This document shows positions 1 to 11,781 of a stretch of 64,000 nucleotides of DNA, piece by piece. Source of the stretch: Perkinsus olseni (lineage: Eukaryota > Perkinsozoa > Perkinsida > Perkinsidae); contig JABANP010000269.1 of NCBI GenBank assembly GCA_013115135.1, positions 1 through 64,000 on the forward strand. Reading direction: 5' to 3'. Numbering within the stretch: the stretch's first letter is position 1; the number at the start of each line of letters is the position of its first letter. The position numbers were made by a program, and so were the translations under genes. The notes under the pieces are model-generated. The model saw nothing but the letters and a program-made list of their open reading frames with translations. It did not search any database and was not told where the DNA came from.

Positions 1-3
1 CTG

Positions 4-743
4 CTAATGATAGAAGGGCTGGACACTCTCCTGACTCAGGAGTCCTGAGAACCGCTTCTCAACTGCAGCCGCGAAGTATGTCGATGTCCCAGCTAGTTCG
101 AGGTCTCAGTCTTTGCAGGCCATGCTGCATATGTCTAGATCGCCTTGTCGAACCAACATGTTCATCGGTACAGATTCGAGAGAGCTCAACTCACCTTCTT
201 TGTTGTCTAGTAGGTCGAGTTCGGGCAGTTTCGACACAATCGCGGCACGGTAGTACAGTCGAGTCGCCGAACTAGCGCTTCCCATATCCACTAGGTTGCT
301 ATTCCCCTCCCCGCAGTCTATAGAGAAGTCTTCTAGCTCGGGATGGCCCTCAGCTAGGAGCGCCAGGAATCTCTGAAGATGCGAGAGGCTCTCCGGAACC
401 CCTCGCATTAGACCATTATGGGACAGTCGGACTGATTTGATAGATTGGATGTTCCAATTTGGAACTGGTCAGCACCGGACCGAGACATGCGCGATTTCTC
501 TGGCTCAGTGAGCCGAAACACCTTGGCGAGATTTTGGCAGAAACTCTTGTCCACAAGGAGGCTCTCCAGCGTGAGGTAATTGAGACTCAGCGAGACGACG
601 TCCCTTTGATACTTCTTCTCCAAAGCATCCTGTCCCCTGCGGTATATGTGCAAGTCCAAAGATTCCTCACGTTTAACGTAACCGTACTTGACCGCCACTC
701 TGTCATATAAGAAACTCAAGCTTGGATCCCCGAGGCCCTTCAT
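4..743 (-). CDS. small leucine-rich-repeat protein, three exons
   Basis: Exons at 743-476, 431-195 and 62-4 join in consistent phase to give 187 residues ending at TAG 6-4. The introns are 44 nt (432-475) and 132 nt (63-194, GTGAGT to GCTGCAG). Leucine-rich repeats are visible as VSLSLNYLTLESLL near residue 50 and RLSHNGLMRGVPESLSHL near residue 91. A C-terminal cap near residue 150 reads YRAAIVSKLPELDLLDNKE, the pattern that closes many small LRR proteins such as U2A'-like and axonemal LRR proteins. There is no signal peptide or membrane segment. The start Met at 743 follows CGTGCAG by three nt, consistent with a trans-splice acceptor. LRR identity is fairly sure; the partner and pathway are unknown. 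Confidence 0.72.
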
Positions 744-2692
744 GTCCTGCACGGGACCCGTGCCACGGGGAGCCGAGGCACAAAACCTGGACGTTTCAAG
801 GCTGACTCGCTTCGGGCTACGCGGCCTGCCCTCCTCTAGGGCCTCGTGCCACTCAGCGATGACTTCGGATATTGCCTACGAAGTTCAGACCTCTGATCTG
901 GGATATGCGCCGCTAATTCAACAGCGCCTGACCAGGGTGTCGAATGAGCCTTTTTTCTAACCGCCTACATGAGACGAGCCCACCGTCGCCCACATGTGAT
1001 TCATAAGTTATGGTATTCCGGAACCGAATCCCGAAGCTAGGAAGAGCAATAGCTCTGCTGCAGCAGTAATGCGGCACTCTTTTAGGGAGTGAGAGCTCAT
1101 TGAAGAGTCTCTTTCAATGGGCTCTCGCTCAAGCAGGACCTGCTTTAAGCCTGCTCTGGCTGCTTAGCAGGTAGTACGGATGTATGGATATCCAGACGAG
1201 TCGTCTGAGACGATGGCGAGCCGCCATCGTCTACGAGATGATTTTGCTGCAACCTCCATATGACTTCGCGAGGATAGTTGCTTTGTAATACAAAGCATCG
1301 ACGGGGCCCCAGTCACGGACTCCCGTCACAGGAGCCTTCCGTCGGGAGGTTGGCAATTCGGATACGCCTCCCACTTGAATGCGACCGAGTGCTCGGTTGT
1401 TCGACGGTGACGACAGCTCAAGCGCGATACCATTATTCCGAATAATTTATTCGTACTGCCGTTGCCGGGTAGAAAGCTGACCTGAGCGTTCCTACCCGAA
1501 CGCGAATATCAAGACGAGGACTTACTTCCGTTTTGGACGCGTCACCAGCTGTATCTCGGATATGTTCCATTGTGAGGCGGTATAACGAAAAGCGTTCCTG
1601 AGTTCCACAAATCAATCACAAGCGACGCTTGTCAAGCGTGCATCGCTGCTAGCTCAGCTCAGTTCATCGTGAACTGTTTATGTTTGACCCGTTCATGAAC
1701 TTGAACTTTGAGTCAGCTGACACCTCATTACCGTTTCTGAATCAATGGATTAGACCTGCCACTTGATGGTTCGACTACTATACCATTCAGAAGCCTATTT
1801 TGCGGATAAGGCCGTAGCCTATATGGGGGTCGAGGATGATATCATCACATTAGCGAGTTGTTGTTGTTGTTGAGACATCAGCAAATTGGCGGATAGGGCC
1901 GTTGCCGTAGCCTATATGGGGGTCGAGGATGATATCATCACATTAGCGAGTTGAGTCGGCAAATTGGCGGAAAGGTCGAGACGGGGGTATACAATTAGCG
2001 GATAAAGAAGTCATTTTAGCGGCAGGCCTCAAATAAGGAATTCGATTTCGCGAATAAGGCACACAATTTCATATAATACCTCGCGCTCTTGGGAAAGAAT
2101 CTTTCAATTGGACGTACAGGATTTTTTGAGATACTTTCATGCACGATCGCTTAGGTGTGACACGGGGGCAGGCTGAAAATCACAGCGGGAAGATTTCGGG
2201 TGTGACTGAAGAGGGTCCGGGGAAAATCGCACGGGAGTTTTTACGCCCGAACCTCCGGTAAGTTACCGGCGGTAACCATAATAACCAGATGAACTTTGGT
2301 GAGGTTGATCTCAATCTTATTTCCTCTCAGAAATTAACAGTTCAATAACAGATCACTCACTATGGCGGCCATAGTAATACTATGATAGTATGGCCGCCAC
2401 CTTTCTCACTCAGGCACCGGTTTCATTTCGCCACCTTATGTTGTCACTAGACGCGTTGGAGTTCCTACCAGCTCACAGAAATTCTGTGACAGAATCGAAT
2501 CGACTTCATCAAAGTTCGTCGCCGATACCCGAGGAGACCCGAGTTCTTGCTCTGGCTCAAGAGCACTTCTACAACACGATACTCTTTGCAACAGTAAAAT
2601 GAATCTTGAAAGGTGGACGGAAAGTAAGTGAATCGGGTTCGCTGAAACCCCACTGAAATAAGAGAAAACAGCTCGACAAGCCGCTCGGCAAG
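744..2692. other. intergenic, no supported gene
   Basis: No convincing exon on either strand. It contains several short hairpins (for example 1208-1232, arms around GACGATGGCG) and a tandem duplication at 1803-1954. The last 100 bases next to the gene ending at 2693 match the 3' flank of the paralogue that ends at 40078. Confidence 0.5.
1803..1954. repeat. imperfect tandem duplication with CATTAGCGAGT motif
   Basis: A block beginning CGGATA-GGCC and ending CATTAGCGAGTTG occurs at 1803-1860 and again at 1891-1954. The sequence CCGTAGCCTATATGGGGG is identical in both copies. A (TTG)n tract of about 15 bases separates them. The end of the motif, GATGATATCA then CATTAGCGAGT, recurs at 42579-42599. 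Confidence 0.7.
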
Positions 2693-5050
2693 CTAGTCAT
2701 ACAATACACCAGTTATAGCAACATTCTGTGAGAATAAATCTTCATAGGCATTACTCAATGCTCGAACCTGCAGGACGACTTGATATTCCCAGCCTTCGCC
2801 CTTCCTTTTCAAAGAAATGAACGGCGTGGCCATAAAGGACTGGTCCCCAGCCGTCCCAGAGGAAGTGAAAAATAGGAGCTCGCTGCTGGCGTCACCCGCG
2901 ACTGGGAAAAATGGGGTCGAAGCCACGTGGAGGATATTTGGGGAAGTCGCAGTCACGCCCGATGTCAAACTGATCTTTCCCCCCTTTCCCGGCTTCTGCC
3001 GCTCATTAAGCTCCGAAGCCAGGTCCCACAGGAGAGACGTACCATCAGGGCGCAGAAAAACCACTTGTACGCGACCACTGATATCCGCACTAACCCTCGG
3101 CTCTTCGTCCGGGTCGCCCTGAACTGAATTGAGCTGAACTTCTAGTGCACCGTCGGACAGTGGTCTATTGTCTCCCAGTTTGAATCCAACGCTCTCCTGT
3201 TGAACGCCGTCCGAGTTACGACCCTTCATAATGTAAACGCAGGAGCCCGGAAGCACCATAATCTTACTTTTACCGTTCTTTCCCGGGCCCGGACCACCTC
3301 TGCAACCCGGGGGGTAATCAGCAGTTACCTCAAAAGGTCTGGAGTAGGCGGCGGTAACAGGCGCGGCTGCAGATGTAGTAGGCGATGGGCTAATAGTGGG
3401 AGTCGTGGCAGAAGGGGAGGCAGAAGTAGCGACAGAAGGGAAGGCAGGAGGGGAAACGGAAGTAGCGGCAGCTGTCGTGTGATGATTAGGAACGACAGAC
3501 GGAGTTGTGGTAGTGGGAGGGGGGTCGGCTGACTTGCGGACGGGATTTCCAGAAAGGACCAGCTGCAGAGTGGAGACGAAAAAGGCCCCGTGATAGAGCC
3601 AGTGCGAGACGCGGCAAGCAGAGGGGTTTCTAAAGCTCGAGGGCATAGAGCGGAGTAAGTTGTCAACTGAATAATGCGGGGCTAAGAAACCCGGAAGAAC
3701 AGAACGCGCATGCTCCACGTGACTCACATGATGTGAGCATAGGCGGCTCGGGCGTCTACCTAGGCCACCTACCAGCTAGCATTGGAGGAGAATTCCGCGA
3801 CGAGCTCTCATGGGGCTTCTGGTGCGGTGGCGTGTCACGTCACAGGCCCAGCAACGCCCCGTCACGCTGTGAGGTCACTGACGTCCACCGTGGACGGTCC
3901 ACGCGAAGCAACCTGGAGGATTCACTTCTGACATGAAATTCGGCTAGCTTGAACAACTTCTCGTCGCCTTTCGTGCCTCCAGCATCGAACAGTACTCGAT
4001 TTTTCCAACTTCGCCCCCTCCTCGCTTGAACAATGGGTACTCCTGCGTGGGCTAGCGTGAAATCGTGTCCGCTATGTGCGCGCGTACCAGCGAAACACGG
4101 GAGTGCAAGATTGTTGAGGTCTTTACGGAGAGTTAACTCATACGGAAAGGGACACGACACAACAGTACTGTGGCAACACTGAGAACGTGGCCAAGACGGT
4201 CGAGATTACCGGTAGACCGAGTTACATGCCTCGCTCAGCAGGATTCATCCTGTCTGGTGACGTAACTTGACGTCACCTCGCACGCACGAGGCGACCTCGC
4301 GGCAAAGACTCTACCACGTTCACTACGGTCAGTGATATGCGTCTCACCTCTGATGAATCATCGGGATAGTGCTACTGAACTCTAATTTCGCCGTTATCCG
4401 TCTTCCTCGGCTCCGGCAGAGCTGTTCCATGATCTCTCTGAAGGCGGACTCGATAATCTTATGGGCTAGGGCCTAGCTATGGCCCATAGCCTATGGGCCG
4501 TCCCGCGCTATGTAGCGCCTTCGGTGACTCTCAAGCACTTCTCGATATCCGCCAAGCACTTCTCCGACTCTTGTGACTCGACGATAGTCCTAGGGCAGCC
4601 CTGATAGGGCTATCCTCCAGGGATATACCTCAAAACGGCGATAGCCCCTCTAAGGGAAAAAGAAGCGTCACCATATTCTCACCATCGTAGACGGATAGCT
4701 CGGGGGGACTCCCAGATTCTGTGTTCCGAACACAATGCTTTCCCCCAATGAAGTCATATCGAAATCGGGCTCACTTCCTTCAGCCACAGTTCAAAATAAG
4801 TTGGTAAGCATGGAATAAAGTTATCATAATTCTCAGATCAAGTGGGACGAAATCGATTGCAGACCGAAATATTTTCTTAAGAGAAGAGTCACTCAAGAGT
4901 GAGCGACCCCCGTCTTGAAAAGAAGGTTTGCGGCAAATCAGCCGTACAGCGTACCGTTAGCAATATATTGCGTGAAATTAAACTTCGGCACGGCCCCTCC
5001 TTGACTAACCGCCTGAAAAGCAACAGTATACTGCCATCCGTCTGGTACCA
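2600..5050. repeat. segmental duplication, copy 1
   Basis: Read on the minus strand this block holds the 3' end of the gene at 4938-5690, about 1.3 kb of intergenic DNA, the gene at 2693-3646 and its 3' flank. The same order is found on the plus strand at 37119-40180. Matches visible by eye include the 3' flanks after the stops at 2693 and 40078 (TTGCCGAGCGGCTTG, then CAGTGGGGTTTCAGCGA). They also include the upstream segments near 3735-3860 and 38830-38950, and the CGCACATAGCGGACACGA segment near 4070 and 38260. Confidence 0.75.
2693..3646 (-). CDS. secreted ADYP-family protein with mucin-like stalk
   Basis: Single-exon gene of 317 residues, member of the six-copy secreted family of this window. 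An N-terminal hydrophobic signal segment (FFVSTLQLVLSG, about residues 20-31) is followed by a stalk of about 65 residues very rich in Pro, Thr, Ser and Ala. The core domain follows: VTADYPPGCRGGPGPG, then LPGSCVYIMKGRNSDG, then ESVGFKLGDN. The closest relative is the gene at 39266, which lacks the long stalk. The start at 3646 (MPSSFRN) was chosen over an upstream in-frame start because it aligns with MSSSLRN of the paralogue and follows TTATTCAG. The stalk probably carries O-glycans (inference). Function is unknown; the protein is presumably exported or surface-exposed. Confidence 0.75.
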   Translation of the reverse strand: MPSSFRNPSACRVSHWLYHGAFFVSTLQLVLSGNPVRKSADPPPTTTTPSVVPNHHTTAAATSVSPPAFPSVATSASPSATTPTISPSPTTSAAAPVTAAYSRPFEVTADYPPGCRGGPGPGKNGKSKIMVLPGSCVYIMKGRNSDGVQQESVGFKLGDNRPLSDGALEVQLNSVQGDPDEEPRVSADISGRVQVVFLRPDGTSLLWDLASELNERQKPGKGGKISLTSGVTATSPNILHVASTPFFPVAGDASSELLFFTSSGTAGDQSFMATPFISLKRKGEGWEYQVVLQVRALSNAYEDLFSQNVAITGVLYD

Positions 5051-5690
5051 CCGCCATGTACACGAGTTGCTCGAAGCTTACACCGGGGACGCCCTTAGCC
5101 GGCACGTTAGAGCTCAGACTCATCACACAGCACATTAGAGCGTCGCCCTGGATGCTATACCACGAGGTCCAGGCGTTCTTGTGATCAGGAAAGAAACCGT
5201 AGGCGATGGATGCCATGTCGACGTGGACCTTCCTTCCAGCGATCATCTTGAACGAACGGTTACCCGGGGCGGGATTCCACCAAAAGCTCATGTCGCCATG
5301 AGCAAATCCCACGTGAGCGAAACCTAAGGTATTCACTGTTACCTCAGGTCCCGCCTCCGTGCCTTCCACTATATCGAACTGAACTTTCATCCAACCAATA
5401 CGTCCTGGCATGTTAGTTTTGATAATGACACCGGCGCTCCGTTGATAACCCCCACCCGCTTGGAAGCCCCTGATGTTGTAGATGCATGTACCCTTCATCA
5501 CGCGAAGATCGCCGCCCTCTTTCATCGGACCAGGACCGCGATTACAACGCTTGGGATAGTCGGCGGTAACAGTAGCCCAAGGTGTATCAGCGAGCGCCTC
5601 CACCATGTGCACGACGTAGACGAACAACAGGAAGCTACGGTAGAGGGAGTTGAAGCGAAGAATAGTATAGCGGAACCCGATGTTCGGCAT
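4938..5690 (-). CDS. secreted ADYP-family protein
   Basis: Single exon, 250 residues. A basic N-terminus and a hydrophobic run (SLYRSFLLFVYVVHMVEALA) form a signal peptide ending near residue 35. The family core begins VTADYPKRCNRGPGP, continues GTCIYNIRG and SAGVIIKTN, and ends in YIANGTLYG at the stop. It has an extra CC pair near residue 185 that other members lack. The ATG at 5690 lies after GGAAGCAG, a usable splice acceptor. The last about 40 codons are present twice more as a pseudogene at 37119-37345. I do not recognise the core as a known domain; role unknown, probably extracellular. Confidence 0.75.
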   Translation of the reverse strand: MPNIGFRYTILRFNSLYRSFLLFVYVVHMVEALADTPWATVTADYPKRCNRGPGPMKEGGDLRVMKGTCIYNIRGFQAGGGYQRSAGVIIKTNMPGRIGWMKVQFDIVEGTEAGPEVTVNTLGFAHVGFAHGDMSFWWNPAPGNRSFKMIAGRKVHVDMASIAYGFFPDHKNAWTSWYSIQGDALMCCVMSLSSNVPAKGVPGVSFEQLVYMAVVPDGWQYTVAFQAVSQGGAVPKFNFTQYIANGTLYG

Positions 5691-7218
5691 TGGTAACTGC
5701 TTCCCGTAGTTTTTGGCTGAACTGAAGGTGCTTCCGGATTTCGCTGGTTTCGGCTCAGGGACACAGGGAAACCGAATTCACGGGGGACACGCGAGGAAGG
5801 GCGTTTTATAGCGCGACGTGTACGCAGGTCGAGCATCAGATCGCGAAAACCCCAGTTATCTTCGGGTCTGACGATTTGCACTTTGACTCGGCAATTAATT
5901 GTATGTAATTGAGACGCGAGTCTCGGCCGCAAGCTTGATCGCCAATCGAGCTCGCTACAGCCCTCCAAGCCAGGTTCAGGGGTGGGTGTCCCGGACAGCC
6001 TACAGAGAATTCAGTCCCCGTTGGTTGTCCCACTGGGACAAACACAGAGCCCTTCCACTAAGCCCTCGTCAAGGTTGTGTCGCACTGGTGTGCGCTCATC
6101 ACCGATTCGTCGACGACGAATTATATACTAGACGGAACCTCCTCCTGCTTCCGATGAAGGAGAGGCATTCAGTGGGTTGCCTCGTGGAACTGCAATAACT
6201 GCAGGCGGGACCGCAAGACGTTGCGTGACGTGCACGCGGCGTCACGTGCACGCGGCGTGACGTGCGCGCGTCTAGAGGCACGGCGTGACTCCGATTGTCG
6301 CGAGTCTAGTTCTAGTAACAACTTTCCTATTTTTCTGTCTTACGCTTACACTCTCAAGACCGAGGTCGATCAGGTATGCCTCCTTCACTCGAGCGTCCGT
6401 GAACGATAATTCAGAAAATCCTCAATCCAGGGTCGACAGGGGCCCGACGGAGAGCCGATAATTCTCACTTTTGCTAGCACCACGAAGAGGGCCTCCACTG
6501 TGTCAAGAATCGTGAGGATGGCTCATAGGACAGTACCAACGCACAGACGGACCGAAGAGAAGCTTAGAACGGTCCTTTCCACACGATAGCGAACGATAGC
6601 TCGGATCGAACCTGCTTCAACGGATGATCAGCTAATGATAGGACTGATGCAGTGCACTCGGTGGAGCCTAAAATACTTTGTCAGGGAACTATCAAGGACG
6701 GCTCCTAAACTCCCGCTCGGAACTGGTTCTTTTCTGGGGCCCATCGGCTACGACCCAGCGCCGCCCTGCAACCATCAATGCACTTTACAATACAGTGTCC
6801 GCAAGTGACTTGAGTGAAGACTGTGATTACTTTAACAGCATCCATCGTATGTTTCATTCAAATTTCAAAATACCTTCCGAAAAACTTCACGCCGAGATCT
6901 CAGGTGCAGTCCACTCTTCAGGGTGGAGCACGCGATCCGAAAATTCTCACTCGCCCGGAGGGCCAACGCAACTCCCAGATAATAGAAGAGACTTCCAGCG
7001 TGCGTGCAGTCAAGGCAGTCCTCGTCGCTGGCCCGTCTATTTTTGCGGCGCGCAGGTGCCTGGAAGAAGACACTGCGGCATGATCCCCTGCCAAGTAGGT
7101 GCGACGTTCCTGATATACGATATGCGTGACTCTATTTAATAGAGTCTATTACCCCACAAGCACAGTCAATTATTTCCGGGTTGCAGAGGCCCTGACCTCC
7201 GAAATAATTCTGTTAGCA
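5691..7218. other. intergenic with a dispersed-repeat copy
   Basis: No supported gene. A 150-codon open stretch on the plus strand at 6678-7139 has no splice signals or family resemblance and is not called. The segment 6345-6660 is a partial copy of the dispersed element whose longest copy is at 18960-20000. The run 6215-6275 repeats TGACGTGCACGCGGCG-like words. Confidence 0.5.
6345..6660. repeat. partial copy of dispersed element A
   Basis: Matches 19300-19570 over its whole length with scattered substitutions and small indels. Shared words include CCTCAATCCAGGGTCGACAG, GAGAGCCGATAATTCTCAC and GTGAGGATGGCTCATAGG. Confidence 0.75.
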
Positions 7219-10200
7219 CTATTCGGAGAGCGACCTATGGCTCACAGGAATAGCCTCCAATCCGTCCTCATCCAGATCGATGATCTTCTGTTTCTTAGCC
7301 CTGGCAAGACTTGCTCCCTTGCCGATCGGATGTAGGGACTTCTTGACTCTCTTGCTCTGGCGACCTCCGACTCTGGAAACAAATTCCGCTTGGAGACCGC
7401 CAGATCCGCGGCCCGAAGAGCCGTCTCCTCTCTAAAGGCTTACTCATCCACCCGGGCGCGTGCCTTATGGGAGTCGCGCGCATTCTTCGACCGAAGTTGT
7501 TGTAATTCCTCCATCTTGCACTGAATTGCACGCCGCTTCTCCTGAACCCTCCTGTGCGTCTCCCTTTCTTCTGTCCTTCTATCGTCCACCGCCGATAGGA
7601 CGAACCCGACAACGCGTTCCACTCTATCCTAAGGCCATAGACGCTTTTCGAGCTCGGTGACCAACAGTGGCGGGCAGTCGGCGTCAATCGGAATGCACCC
7701 GCCAAGTGAAAGCCGCTAGTGAGAACCACATCACCATTTTCAATGAAAATTCGTCATCTACGAAAGTCGCGAGAAAAAAGGCTGAACTCGAAAACCACGT
7801 TAGGTTTTCGCGAAAAAAATGATTTTCAGCATTGCTTAATAAGGATGTGATCAAGTCGATTACCTCTTCGCGGTTATCATCTCTGGTTAACGTCATTTCG
7901 CGAGTAGCAGGTGCATCTCCAATGTGGTCGGACTACAGTAGTCCACAAGCCCACTGCAATAGGACTTCACACCGTGAAGTAGATCACAGCTCTCGCATGG
8001 ACCATGCGGCATGGTGACCCGGTCACAGCGGTGAAGCTCAGTGTTCGTTCGTGAATACGCCGAATTTGGACAGCCGCCACTGCGTCGTCGCAAGTACGCG
8101 ACACCGCCGCTCAAGTAGTGCGGCTTTGGCAGTGTCTCCAGACCACCGAGCTGCAATTGTCAGCTCTTCTGATCCATAAGTCACGGTACGCTACCGGAGC
8201 CAACGAAATGACAACCAGATGACTCCGAACGCTGATGCCGCGAGCTTCAACAGCCCTGGAATGTTCATCATCCCCATTCAACCTTGCAGAGCCCCACGCT
8301 CACCTTATCATTGGCCAAGGCTGCATTTCTTATCGACTGCAGCATGTCCTTTGTAGCTCTATGCGCTACAGCCATCGCGATCACATCATCCTGTGAAGCC
8401 TCAGCAAAAGCGTCAGCCGTCTGAGGGAGAGGGCCGTGACTCATGCCGGATTCTCAACAGCCGAACACTAGTTGCAAACATTCATAAGTTCCGACTGAAA
8501 ACCCTGGAGCCCAGAGGAGGTCTTCGAGTTGTGAATTACGGCAAATCCTGCTCATAATTCTCATCATTCAATGACAGGGACATACTGTCTCTATACATTC
8601 TCTTTTCAATAAAGTCTATGGAAGAGGATCGGGAGCAAACCTTGTCCATCCACGCACCTGCTTCCACGCTGTCTGCACGATTCTTTGACATTCAAGGTTG
8701 TCAATCAACTTCGCAGCGCCCGTAGTTCGCTCGATGTTCCGCGATATCGTTCGGGACATCTCATCCAACTAAGCAATGAAGCATGAACATCGCATAGCAA
8801 GATATATCTATCAGTCTTCCTAGATGACCATAATCAAAGCCCTGTCAGCTCGAAGGCACTGCATGCAACAGCTAGTGGATGAGACACACAAAGCACCGGT
8901 CGCGCGTGACTCTCACCTTCGCCTCGTCCCGGGCATGTTCTCTTTCTATTCTCGAGCACTCGCTAGCCACTCGTGCGAGCCTATCGTGCAGCTCCTGGTT
9001 CCTTTGCTCACCTTTTCGGATATTTGACAGGTGACTCTAAGAAAGCGACGTCAGATGAGCATCCGAGATGTCCATTCTTTCCGCTGGGTCGCTTGAGCAA
9101 TGGAGCCCGTCAGCGAAGCGTGGACCGCAGTGCACCTGTCTGTCTGCCTTCAGTTGTTTCTTCTTCGCGTAAGCCTCGAGTGCGCTCTGCCGGAGTTCAG
9201 TTTCCTCGTCTGAAAAGTGAATGTGACGCCCTCACGGCGGAAATGTCTCGCTTTCACAACCTTCACAGTGAGGGACATGCAAAGACGTGCATGAAGATAC
9301 ACATGGCATTATCCAGCGTGCGCATACAGGAGGCGGTATCCTCCAAGGGTTGTGAAAGCGAGACACTTCCGGCAGACGGCTCAGAAATTCGATACGATCG
9401 AACGGGCGAGTGCATCAACCGGCAGGGGTGCTCGCTCATTTCTGGGATATATCCACTACACAGGTGCCTAGTGGAAATACTGAAGGACCAAATCGCTCAA
9501 TATCTCACCTTGTGACGTTGCAGTGACAGCGTCTGAGTCATGGTGTCCAAAAGTGATGTAGAAACTGAAAAATTGAACCATCTACCGAGCTAAAGATTCC
9601 AGTGCTCTGACGGCCTGACTCAGAGTCCGACCAACAACGCCTGACCGAGCGACTGCATAGGTTGGCCAGGTTCACTGTTTACCCTGAACCCTTCCTCGTA
9701 GCCGTAGTTCAACTATCTTTCCCAGAATCATTCGGATACGATCATAATATCCTATCATCACGCCAGCTGCCATTCCACCTATGATGCATGTTCCTTCGAT
9801 AATTCAATACCAAGTCGATGGTCATGCGGCTTATGGTAGCATACGAATGATTTATCAAATGACGAGCATTAAAGAGAAATACTTCGGAAATCTGAGCATA
9901 GCGAGCGCGCCAACCTGAGGTAGTCCGTCTCCACGTCCTTCACGGGCTTGTTGCACTTCGGGCATCTTTCGTGGACGGACGAGGCGCATCTCGCATGGAA
10001 GAGATGGCCGCATCTTCGGAGACCTGCCAATATAACCAGTCTACGAAATAACCCAGGTATACTCACCGCACCAAAGAAGCGAATCGGCGAGGTTGCTACG
10101 CTCCGAGCAGAAAGCATCAAGCCTCGATGGCCTACCAGTGATGTCGCTCCTCAGCTGTCCCTTACACTTGCTGCACACGATGACTGCTGATACTGCGGCC

Positions 10201-10262
10201 GTGGAGTCTGCGGAGTCTCTCCTGTTCTGCGTTCCTTCATTTATAGTTAAATCAATGGCCAT
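7219..10262 (-). CDS. TRAIP-like RING-H2 / coiled-coil E3 ubiquitin ligase, 13 exons
   Basis: Thirteen exons join in consistent phase to 464 residues: 10262-10136, 10023-9883, 9778-9683, 9564-9509, 9379-9301, 9209-9136, 9036-8917, 8768-8658, 8420-8304, 8163-8098, 7932-7864, 7628-7444, 7372-7219. Exons 5 and 10 rest on weaker acceptors. A RING-H2 finger lies at residues 30-66 (CSKC, then CGHLFHARC, then CPKC) with one exon junction inside it. A long, mostly charged helical coiled-coil region follows (for example QELHDRLARVASECSRIERE). The C-terminus has a basic cluster (KRVKK) and an acidic hydrophobic motif KIIDLDED near residue 444, as in SUMO-interaction motifs. The order RING, coiled coil, short C-terminal peptide motif and the length match TRAIP/NOPO ligases, which act in DNA-damage and replisome ubiquitylation. 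The RING call is strong, the TRAIP assignment tentative. Confidence 0.65.
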
Positions 10263-11781
10263 TTGGGACTGGCTACAGTACAAAGTGTAGCCGATTGCAC
10301 AACAAGCCTGCTGCGCAGCATGAGTAACTCCGACTGCTTATCACCGACTTCCCGTGCCCGAATGAGACTTCAACCTGATATCTGACCGTCCCCTCATACG
10401 TATCAGACAGACGAAGTGAAATGGCGTCTAATAAGCCTCACAAGCAACTAATCCGAATCAGTGTTGACTCAGCATTGCTCTGCTGACTCCTGCTCGCCTG
10501 AGCAGCCGAGCAGGAGTTAACTGCCATAGGTCCCTCAGAGGACTCACGTGCCTAGTTTTTCTCTCACCGGCGCCAGGGTCCACCACAATCGCAAGTGCAT
10601 CCGTGCTCTGGTTGGACGATTCTATCCGATTGGACCCAACTTGGGCCGCCCGATCATTGGGCTCATCAAGTTCTATCGCTATGGGCATCCGCATGAGAGC
10701 TAACGAGGCATGCTGTTAGCTGAACTATATTAGGCCGGGTCCTCATATCCAATTGGGAGTCTCGCAACTACTGAGACTACCCGGGACAGGCTATCCAGAG
10801 TGCTGTCCCGGACAGCAGTCTGCGCGGGCTCCCAAGTGGGAGTCCCACTGTGGGACAGTCTTTCCCATTTTGACGGCCACGCCCCTCCCTGTATCCGTAA
10901 CTCAACTGCCACTTGAATCGCCTCAGAACGGTCCTGAGGCGGAATCGTTCAGAACGATATCCCTCGTTCAGAAGACGTTTATCGGTTTTAGGGTAACCCC
11001 AAAACCGCATTTGGAAGCCTCGCTTCAATGGCCGTTCTGTGAAGATTGGGATTGCTCAACGGGTGATATTGCATTGCGTTCCATGATTCTATATGTTTTC
11101 GGCGAGCGGAAATTCCTGGAACTTCCAACTTTCCACAACCCTGGCAGGGTTACCCTGCGAGGTGGGGACGGCGCCCCTGAAACTGTGGCACAGTTCCTGT
11201 GCGACTCGCACACTAGGAGTGGTGCACGAAGGTAAGGATATGGAATTCCGTTAACCCGAACCTGGTGACTTGTGCGCAGCGTGACCGCTAATAAATGACC
11301 CAGAGACGGCCGGGGAGCCAATGCCTTGTTCGCCATGGAATGAGTAGTAATGTCTGATGTATTTCTGGTCGGAGAGCAAACCCCGGATGGGGCCGCACGC
11401 CTGCGCGAAAAAACCGAGTTCAGAAGGGCTGCGCACGACACGGCATGGCTCGCACAACGACGATCAGAACCGAATTCGCCGGTAAGCATAATAGACGTGC
11501 TGACTTTTCAGTTTTTACGGGCCGGCAAGGCGAGGTTGCATCAAAGAAGCTGTTGGACACTTAAAGGCAAGACGCAAGGAACACAATGCACTTTAAAGGC
11601 GATCTCTATCTCGGGACGCTACGTCGGAGACAGTGTCCCCGAGTCACTCAGTGGCGACACAGCCCGAAGCTTAGATTGCGAAGCTACGTCGCCCTCATTG
11701 ATGGAGCGATAGTTCCTCTATTGTATTAAAGCATTGACCAGTTCAGTCTCAACTTTAGGTTATTAGATAATCATCATCCCC
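10263..11781. other. intergenic, with one exon-like ATG segment
   Basis: On the minus strand 10694-10568 opens with ATG and runs 127 nt to a GTGAGAG donor. That is the same length and exit phase as exon 1 of the downstream RING gene. It encodes hydrophobic-acidic patches (IAIELDE, AIVVDPG). No second exon in the right phase was found, so it is not called as a gene. Open stretches at 10753-11235 and 11350-11712 (plus) and 11025-11489 (minus) overlap hairpin-rich DNA and show no recognisable domain. Confidence 0.4.

Noticed and set aside
1811..1830. CCGTAGCC start resembling a dinoflagellate spliced leader
   Set aside because: Only the first eight bases agree; the following TATATGGGGG does not match and no donor site follows.
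6678..7139. 153-codon open frame on the plus strand
   Set aside because: No upstream acceptor, no splice partners, no recognisable motif; probably chance.
7295..7729. 144-codon minus-strand frame and an apparent coiled-coil pseudogene with in-frame stops
   Set aside because: The stops lie in introns; correct splicing makes these segments exons 12 and 13 of the RING gene.
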